Positions 57,274-64,000 of a stretch of 64,000 nucleotides of DNA are shown piece by piece; the stretch's first letter is position 1, and every line of letters starts with the position of its first letter. The stretch comes from Monocercomonoides exilis (taxonomy: Eukaryota; Preaxostyla; Oxymonadida; Polymastigidae). The translations under genes and the position numbers were made by a program. A model generated the notes under the pieces. The model did no database searches, was not told where the DNA came from, and saw nothing but the letters and a program-made list of their open reading frames with translations. The stretch is taken from positions 884,001 to 948,000 of the forward strand of contig LSRY02000015.1 in the NCBI GenBank assembly GCA_001643675.2, in the 5' to 3' direction.

Positions 57274-57416
57274 GCCCACTGTGCATTGCGTACAAAACAA
57301 AAAAGTTAAAAAGATTTTGTTAAAAAAATTCATGTAGCCGAGTATTTTTTCATATAAGCTGACGGCTCATCAACTGTTTTTCAGAAAATTTCTAATAAGA
57401 TTTATATTGTCAATGA

Positions 57417-60076
57417 TTGTTTTTGTCAGTTGAAAATGAGCAAATTTTTATATTTCCGCAAAATAAAAACTTGTTCTCGATTAATGAAAAATGGGTGCCA
57501 GAATTTTCATTTTGTGAAAAATCAATGTTTGATCGCTGGTCTCAGCAACAAGGACCTTCTATATTTCTTCCATCCCAAGGAACTGTCGAACCAAGAAGAA
57601 GAGTATTTTAATATTTGTTTTTAGATATGTTGCATTTAACATATGTTCTCGTAAATTTTTATAGATTCCGGGTCCAGCTGGAATGATTCTGACTGAGGAA
57701 CTCGAACAACCACAACAAGACGAAGTTGAAGAGCAAGAAGGTTCATTAGTCTTTTGCAGTTTGCTTTCAAAAAGATACAAATCAAAGCAACTTACTATAA
57801 AGAGAGACCTTGCTGTTCCTGAAAGAAGAAGAGTGCTTCAAGGACCTTGGAAGCGTATGTCAGATGCATATAAAGCAACGGAGGATGTTGTCGTTGCTGG
57901 TATGTTTGGTCAAAACGTGAAACATATTTTGGATGAAATGCCTGCTGATAAGCCAATTCCTCATCTTGCAGCAATGATAAAATCATTTGAAAGATCAGAA
58001 CTGTTCATACCTGGAGTAACAAATAGGCTTGCTTTGTTTTCTGATGCGACTGGAGAAATATTGGGAACTGTTCAATACTCTGTTATAACTGAACATTTTC
58101 CAAATTTTGTACCAAATGCAGTTGTAGTTTTGCGAGATGTACCAATATTTCATCGAACTAGATTTGGAAAACAGCTTCTTATCGGAACATCATGCATAGA
58201 AGCAATTTTTCCTCCATGGACAGAAGATCAAGCGAGACTTGAAGATCCAGAAAAACAACAAGAATCCTCAACATCTGCACAGCAGAGGCAGGAACAAGAG
58301 CAAGCAATTGAAGATCAAGAATATGATGAACGGGAATTTGGAAATTTAAATCAATCACATAGTTTTCCAGAAGAGCAATCTGTATCTAATCAACGCGAGA
58401 AAGAGAAACAAGTTGTTCATGGAAATACTCCTGAAGACATTGACATACTGGATGATCTTGACGAAGAAAGAAGAGAAGGAGATGAAGAACATGCTAGACA
58501 GGCACAAATCATTACAAGCGCTATTAGTTCGGCTTCTGAGTCATTGTTTGATACAAAAGTTACACCAAATGAACATCAATCACCTTTAACTCTCTCTGAA
58601 AGACAAGGCCAAGGAATAAATCAAAGAAAAAATGAAGATTCAGATGATTCTCAGAATGAAAATGAAAAGGAGCAGAAAAAGAATCCTGCAATTGAGAGGA
58701 AAAGTGACAATCAGCCTCAAAAAGAAATTTCGACATATGAAAATGTAGCGGATAAAAACAAAAAGCTAAAGCTAATGTTTCAACAATTTAAAGCAAACGA
58801 TAAAGCTTTGAAAGCTGATCTATCAAATCTCTCAAAAAAGAGGAGACTTGTTTCATTGGATGGGACAGATAATGAGAGGGAAAATGGTGAAGAGATAAAT
58901 AAACAGACAAATAAATCTAACTTGGATGAAGACACAACAATGCAAAAAGATGAAAATGATGACGAAGACGAAGACGAAGAAGCATTTTCACATCTAATTC
59001 CTCGATCCCCACTTATGAGGACTTCTCAGACAATCTCAACTACCCAATCTGATCAGAATTCTTCTTCTTCCTCATCCTCTTCGCTTTCCAATTCAAAATC
59101 TGTTGTTGATGATTTTTCATCGTTACAAACTTCATCACCATCATCAACTAACTCTATTTTTTCTTCTAATGTTCCAACTCCTCCATCTGGTTATTTCGCC
59201 TCTGTTGGCGATACATCTTCTTCTGCATTGTCATCATCATTAACACCTAACATTCCTTATTCTTCTGTTGGAAGCTCTCCACCAATGTTGCAACAGCCGG
59301 TGTCATCTTCTCCTTTGCGCTCTTCATCAAACACTGAGCCCTTAAATATTCTTGAATCATTTCGTTTTAATAGCAAGCATCCTGCCCCCAATAAAATCCA
59401 AAATACATCTCCTCCTTCATTTCATTTGATTATGAAAAACCCTCTTCAAAATCCAACTTCACCACAATTGGATTCTCTTCACACTCCTTCCTCTTCTTCT
59501 CCTCTTCCATTGACGTCTTCTTTGCTTCTGTCATCGACTCCTTCGCCTTCGCCTTCCAATGCACCATCTCATTTGCCTTCTCTTATATCAACCCCACCTT
59601 TCCAGTCAACAACTACTTCAAATCCTGATCCTCTTGAGTTGGCTGATTCGTCTCCTCTGGATAAGCTTGAAAGATTTCGAATGAATGCAGACAAATCAAA
59701 TAAGTCACCGCAGCATTTTTCTCCTCCTGTGAATCGTAATGCACCGTTTCCAGCCACTTTACCTCCTTACAACTCAAATGTTATCACTACACATGTTTAT
59801 AAGCCTAATATGAGCGTTAAAAGAGAAGATTCTGCAGTTGATTCTTCAAACAGCTTCTTAGAATCATTCGCTTACTCATCAAGCACTTCTTCAGAGCGTC
59901 TGTTTTCCAATGAAAATAAAAATTTCCAGGGTGCTACAAATTCTTTTTCTCAAGATTCATCAAGTCAACAACTTTCTTCTCAATTTTATTCACTGCCGCA
60001 ATTAACTCCACCAGGCAAACAAAAATCAGAGCTACAAGATATGGATTTACTAGACGATGAAGATGATGAAATGTGA
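57417..60076 (+). CDS. HROB: HROB-like homologous recombination factor (OB-fold)
   Basis: Two exons are resolved, 57417-57602 and 57665-60076, with a 62-nt phase-0 intron (GTATTT...TATAG) joining EPRRR to IPGPAG. About 865 residues. The RRR-IPGPAG hinge, GPWKRM, and then IPHLAAMIKSFERSELFIPG, LALFSDATGEILGTVQYSVI and NAVVVLRDVPIFHRTRFGKQ form the ordered signature of HROB (C17orf53/MCM8IP): P-x-L-A-x-x-I-K-S, D-x-T-G-E-I-x-G-T-V and V-V-L-R-x-V-x-x-F. HROB loads and stimulates the MCM8-MCM9 helicase during recombination repair. The remaining 590 residues are Gln/Glu- then Ser/Pro-rich and disordered, ending in an acidic DLLDDEDDEM. No ATG opens the first frame (the first internal one is at 57525), and a TTTGTCAG acceptor at 57420-57429 hints at a further upstream exon. 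Confidence 0.8.
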
Positions 60077-60428
60077 CGAAAAAGTTATTTTTAAAAAGTG
60101 TATTTAAATTTTAGTTTTTGAAATTGTTCCCATTATAATAAATATACAATAATCACATTTAATTTTTTACACAATTTTTACTGTTTTTAAAGTTTTTATT
60201 CTCATAAAAGCAAATTGTTTTCTTTAATAAAAATAATAACTATTAACAAAGCATTTATGGACACAGCTTCATCCCAGTTGAATATGTCTCATCAAGGTTT
60301 TACTTTCAATTTTTGTTTTGAAATTTTGAATGCATCAACATATTTTTATTCAATTTGGTTTAAACAAATTTCATATTTTTTGAACATCAGAGTTTTATGC
60401 TATTAAATCGAATGAGAAAGAGCAAGAA
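60077..60428. other. Intergenic region between HROB-like gene and next gene
   Basis: AT-rich 352 bp holding the 3' end of one gene and the promoter of the next. No gene or motif is supported. Confidence 0.5.
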
Positions 60429-63400
60429 ATGAGATTTCATAAAATTCCGTTATCTCCAAGACAATGCCAAATTTACAAATCTCTCGGAATTGAAGTTAAC
60501 GAAGGAACGTATTACTCAATGCCAATTTCTTCTTTTGTGCTGGAGAAGAGAGATTTAAGTCCTGGAATGCCTTTACCAACTCCTGTCATTTCATCTGATA
60601 TCTACGCTTTGCCTCAAATGAAAGAAACGCAAAAACTTATAAATTCATTCTTAACCGAAACACAAAAATCAGATTTTGTTTCGTCCTATTTCGAGGATGA
60701 AGAAATTAAGTGGAGGAGCAAAATTCCATCGATAGATAGAAATGAAAGGCAACGGATTCTGGAAAAAAGGAAGAATGCTAAAAAATGTAAAAGTGAGCAA
60801 TCTAATTTGCTTGTAAAAAGGATTGAACAGCATAGACGAATGCTTAAAGAGCAAGAAAGAAAATATTGTAATACTCCGAATGATCAACCACATCAAGTTG
60901 ATCTTTGGAGAATAAATCAATGGAAGCAATTAGAAAGACAAAGACTAAAGCAAGCACAGGATATGAAATGGCTGGGATCTCCTGATAAGCCAATGAAGCT
61001 TAGAAATGAGGATAATAAAGAGGATAGCTTTGAAGAAGAATCTCCCAGCTTGTTTGACATATTGTACAAGCCTAAACTTTCTGAGAGAATGAAGCAGGCT
61101 GACAAAGATGAAATAATAATAGAAGATTTGAAAGAGATTGAGGCTCTTCAGACTGACATTGTGAATAGCACAGAAAAAATTGCAGAGGAAACAGGAAAGC
61201 AAAAGGAAGAAAAAGCAATAGAAAATATTGAAGAAAAGGAAAGATTGAATAAGGAAACAAGCAAAGAAAATCAAAGCGAAAAGGAAAGGAAATATTTGGT
61301 AAACGATGAAGAGAAAGAGAGAGAAAGAATGCTAAGAGACGAGCTTTTGTGCAAAGCAGAAGAAGAAAGGCAGAAAAATAAAAGCCAAAAACAGAAAAAG
61401 AGAGGGAAAAAGAGGCTTCAAGAGCCGAAAAGAAAAGAAGAATCAACCAAAGAGAAAAATGCTAAAGAAGAAGGAGGAGGAGAAGAAGAAGACAAAAATG
61501 ATGCAAACAAAGAAACAAGACTTTCTGAGGAAGAAGCGCAAAAAAGGGAAGAAGAGAGAGAGAAAATTGAAAGTGAGATTCGAATGGCAGTTGAGTCAAT
61601 ATTAAACAGGACAATAGACGAAGTCTATGAAAAGCGAAGAAAAGAGAAAATTGAAAGAGAAAAAGAAGAAAAAGAAAAAGAAAAAGAAAAAGAAAAAGAA
61701 AAAGAAAAAGAAAAAGAAGAAAAAGAAGAAAAGGAGGAGGAGGAAAAGAAGAAGAATGTGGAGATGTTAAAGAGGAGAGAGGAAGAAAGAAGGAAGAAGG
61801 AAGAAGAAGAAAAGAAGTTGGAGAAAGAAAGGAAAGAAAAGATTGAAGCAGAACAAAAGAAACAGAAAGAAAAAGAAGAAGAAGAAAGGCAAAGACAAGA
61901 AGAAGAAGAAGAAGAAGAAGAAGAAGAAAAGAGAAAGATCGAAGAATTAAGGATTCGAAGAGAAAATGAAAGAAAGCAAAAGGATATTGAAGAGAGAATA
62001 AAAAAGGAAGAAGAGGAAAAGAAGAGGAAAGAAGAGGAAGAGAGGGAAAAGAAGGAAAGATTGAGAAAAGAAGAAGAAGAAAAAGAAAAAGAAAAAGAAA
62101 GAAAGAAGAAAGAGCTGGAGGAAAAGAAGAAGAGAGAAGAAGAAGAAGAAAGAAAGAGGAAAGAAGAGGAAGAGAGAAAAAGGAGAGAAAAAGAAGAGAA
62201 AGCAAAGAAAGCAGAGGAAAACAGAAAGAGAAAGGAAGAAGAAAGAAGAAGAAAAGAAGAAGAAGATAGAAAAAGGAGAGAAGCGGAAGAGAAGAGACAG
62301 AAACAAGAAGAAGAAAGAAAGAAGAAAGAAGAAGAAAGATTAAAGCGGGAGGAGGAGGAGAGGATGAGAAAGGAAGAGGAAGAAAGGCTAAGAAAGGAGG
62401 AAGAGGAACGACTCAGAAAAGAGGAGGAAGAGAGGAGGAAGAGGGAGGAAGAAGAAAGAATAAGGAAAGAGGAAGAAGAAGAGAGGAAAAGGAAAGAAGA
62501 GGAGGAAAGGTTAAAACGGGAAGAAGAAGAACGATTAAGAAAAGAGGAGGAAGAAAGGAAGAAAAAGGAAGAAGAAAGATTGAGAAAAGAAGAGGAGAAG
62601 AGAAAACGAAAGGAAGAAGAAGAAAGGAAGAAGAAAGAAGAGGAAGAAGAAGAAGAAGAAAGGAAGAGGAAGGAAGAAGAAGAGAAATTGAAGAGAGAAC
62701 AAGAAGAGAAGATGAAGAAAGAAGAAGAGGAAAGAAAAAAGAAAGAGGAAGAGGAAAGGTTGAAAAAGGAAGAAGAAGAACGACTTAAAAGAGAGGAAGA
62801 GGAGCATTTACAGCCAGTTGCAAAAGAATCCGAGACGAAGAGAGAGAAAGAAGATGATTCAAAGAGCAGCACAACACCTGCTTCTGAAGAAGAGCCGAAA
62901 AAAGACGAAAATGCAACTGAACCGAACGAAGAGCAAAAAACAGGTAAAACTTCTATGAAAATGGCTGATCGATCATTAAGCCAGGGAGTTTCAGAGGAAG
63001 GTAGCATAACTCTGGTTGCTGTGCCGTTCCATTTCGTTCCCGAGGCAAAAGACGTCGGCGTCTGCGGCGGTTGGGACGGGTGGCAGTCGATCTATCCGAT
63101 GCAGAGAGACGAAGAGAAGCAGGAGTGGGTGTGGAAGGCGAAAATGACAGACACGCTGAAAGGAAAAGCGCCTGCTGCGCAGGGAAAGAAGGCAGATGGC
63201 AAAGAAGGCGAGAAGAAGAAGAGGAAGAAGAAGAAAGCGTCAGCAGCAGAAGATGAGAAAGCAGAAACAAAAGCAGAAGCAGAAGAAGATGAAATATCTG
63301 TTCCGATAAGCACGCTTTTGAATGGGTCGAAATATCAAATGAGATTCTGGATTGACGGAAAGAGTGTGACTCTGCAGCATCTTCCGCGTGTTGGCAAAAG

Positions 63401-63839
63401 CGGAGAGGAAAACAATGTTGTGCATTTTTCTGCAGATGGCAGCCATGTTAAGCAGTTTTATGCCTCTTCAAGTGAAAAAGGAGGGAAAAAACGCAAACAA
63501 AACAAAAAATCTGCATCAGCTTCGAGCAGCACAGCACTTGAGAATTCATCCTCCACCACGCCAGCATCAACTCTTCCGCTTCAATCAACAAGTGGCAGTG
63601 AAGCGATTGAACATGAAAATACAAATGATAAACTTGTTGCTGATACCTCTGAAAATTCCGTAAAAGACACTCCGAAACGGTCTTTCACAATCAAATTAGT
63701 AGCATCTGCTACTGTTACACCCTCACAAAATCAGAAAAAGCAAAGCACATCATCTTCACCTTCAGCATTGCCGAGCAGTTCTCAAAGGTCTGTTTCTCAG
63801 ACTTTATCTTCAAAAAAGAAAAAATCAAAAAAGAATTAA
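60429..63839 (+). CDS. Giant charged single-helix protein with AMPK-type glycogen-binding (CBM48-like) domain
   Basis: Single exon, 1136 residues, ATG at 60429. The N-terminal 190 residues are mixed, with helices such as QRILEKRKNAKKCKSEQSNL and VDLWRINQWKQLERQRLKQA. Residues about 200-800 are almost entirely Glu, Arg and Lys in (E4)(R/K)-type repeats, RKREEEERIRKEEEEE in style. That composition forms a stable single alpha-helix or long coiled coil, as in caldesmon. From about 860 the sequence becomes globular: VAVPFHFVPEAKDVGVCGGW, DGWQSIYPMQRDEEKQEWVW, then after a Lys-rich insertion LLNGSKYQMRFWIDGKSVTL. The VGVCGGWDGWQ...PM and GSKYQMRFWIDG strands match the glycogen-binding E-set domain of AMPK beta and isoamylase-type proteins. 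The tail is Ser/Lys-rich. It may tether glycogen or starch granules to another structure; that role is inferred. Confidence 0.85.
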   Translation: MRFHKIPLSPRQCQIYKSLGIEVNEGTYYSMPISSFVLEKRDLSPGMPLPTPVISSDIYALPQMKETQKLINSFLTETQKSDFVSSYFEDEEIKWRSKIPSIDRNERQRILEKRKNAKKCKSEQSNLLVKRIEQHRRMLKEQERKYCNTPNDQPHQVDLWRINQWKQLERQRLKQAQDMKWLGSPDKPMKLRNEDNKEDSFEEESPSLFDILYKPKLSERMKQADKDEIIIEDLKEIEALQTDIVNSTEKIAEETGKQKEEKAIENIEEKERLNKETSKENQSEKERKYLVNDEEKERERMLRDELLCKAEEERQKNKSQKQKKRGKKRLQEPKRKEESTKEKNAKEEGGGEEEDKNDANKETRLSEEEAQKREEEREKIESEIRMAVESILNRTIDEVYEKRRKEKIEREKEEKEKEKEKEKEKEKEKEEKEEKEEEEKKKNVEMLKRREEERRKKEEEEKKLEKERKEKIEAEQKKQKEKEEEERQRQEEEEEEEEEEKRKIEELRIRRENERKQKDIEERIKKEEEEKKRKEEEEREKKERLRKEEEEKEKEKERKKKELEEKKKREEEEERKRKEEEERKRREKEEKAKKAEENRKRKEEERRRKEEEDRKRREAEEKRQKQEEERKKKEEERLKREEEERMRKEEEERLRKEEEERLRKEEEERRKREEEERIRKEEEEERKRKEEEERLKREEEERLRKEEEERKKKEEERLRKEEEKRKRKEEEERKKKEEEEEEEERKRKEEEEKLKREQEEKMKKEEEERKKKEEEERLKKEEEERLKREEEEHLQPVAKESETKREKEDDSKSSTTPASEEEPKKDENATEPNEEQKTGKTSMKMADRSLSQGVSEEGSITLVAVPFHFVPEAKDVGVCGGWDGWQSIYPMQRDEEKQEWVWKAKMTDTLKGKAPAAQGKKADGKEGEKKKRKKKKASAAEDEKAETKAEAEEDEISVPISTLLNGSKYQMRFWIDGKSVTLQHLPRVGKSGEENNVVHFSADGSHVKQFYASSSEKGGKKRKQNKKSASASSSTALENSSSTTPASTLPLQSTSGSEAIEHENTNDKLVADTSENSVKDTPKRSFTIKLVASATVTPSQNQKKQSTSSSPSALPSSSQRSVSQTLSSKKKKSKKN

Positions 63840-64000
63840 CAAGTGTTCGATATTAAACTTTCATATGTTGCACCGAAATTTCTTGAAGTTTTTGATATTT
63901 TTAATATTATAAACTTTGATGATAACTTTGCAATATCAAGGTTTTTTTTTTGATATTTTCTTTTTAAATTTGAAAGATAACAACATTTTCTCGAACAATA
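63840..64000. other. 3' flank to window end
   Basis: AT-rich; no feature is supported before the window ends. Confidence 0.5.

Larger units (their letters stand above)
56869..57276. mobile_element. 408-bp MITE with 24-bp TIRs and 8-bp TSD, carrying a tRNA-like unit
   Basis: The ends are inverted repeats: 56872-56892 is the perfect 21-bp reverse complement of 57253-57273. With the outer three bases (GGT on the left, GCC on the right) the TIR is 24 bp with one mismatch, reading GGYATATTCACAGAGAACGG inward. Immediately outside lies the identical octamer CACTGTGC on both sides (56861-56868 and 57277-57284), a target-site duplication. The element has no protein. It contains the tRNA-like sequence (56938-57024) and CCCTAA-type motifs (57061-57080, 57137-57149). 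GG-starting termini plus 8-bp duplication fit Merlin elements best in my knowledge. hAT also makes 8-bp duplications but usually starts CAG. The near-identical TIRs and perfect TSD suggest recent insertion. Confidence 0.9.

Noticed and set aside
61462-63007. Ser/Phe-rich minus-strand frames of up to 460 codons
   Set aside because: They are mirror translations of the E/R/K-repeat gene on the plus strand.

Overview
This is eukaryotic nuclear DNA from an AT-rich protist. Genes are broken by short spliceosomal introns (46 to 262 nt in the models here, most 46 to 83 nt), donors are mainly GTTTG or GTATG, proteins carry long Ser/Glu/Lys homopolymer tracts, and TAA and TGA are both ordinary stops. 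A very large secreted beta-helix-type protein with a transmembrane segment and a kinase-like tail resembles families I associate with oxymonad (Preaxostyla) flagellates. That placement is an inference, not something the sequence proves.

The window has two unlike halves. Bases 1 to about 29,300 are gene-poor and decayed. They hold the 3' part of a DDE-transposase-like gene at the left edge, a folded candidate RNA behind it, a frame-broken helical-repeat gene (about 2.9-8.7 kb), relics of beta-helix genes (about 8.7-10.6 kb and 25.5-26.0 kb), and one intact 7.4-kb beta-helix/pseudokinase gene (12.5-19.9 kb) flanked by inverted copies of an AT-rich repeat. Further relics follow at 21-25 kb, then a 451-bp Tc1/mariner-pogo-type MITE at 26.6 kb and a decayed Merlin-type transposase at 28.2-29.2 kb.

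Bases 29,900 to 64,000 are dense with intact genes. In order: V-ATPase proteolipid; two tandem paralogues of unknown function; an SLC38-like amino acid transporter with an enlarged loop; a THEM6-like thioesterase divergent from a class-3 aldehyde dehydrogenase; a CCDC47 homologue; an unrecognised six-exon membrane protein; a cyclin-Y-like cyclin; a helical-repeat protein; a HROB-like recombination factor; and a protein combining an exceptionally long charged helix with a glycogen-binding-type E-set domain. These are unrelated housekeeping functions, not an operon. The only suggestive pairing is the thioesterase and the dehydrogenase, which share a 212-bp divergent promoter region.

The most distinctive feature is a 408-bp element at 56,869-57,276. 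It has 24-bp terminal inverted repeats, a perfect 8-bp target duplication, telomere-like CCCTAA motifs, and a tRNA-like Pol III unit with A box, B box and T7 terminator. Exon boundaries were placed by eye from reading frame and splice motifs and have not been tested against transcripts.
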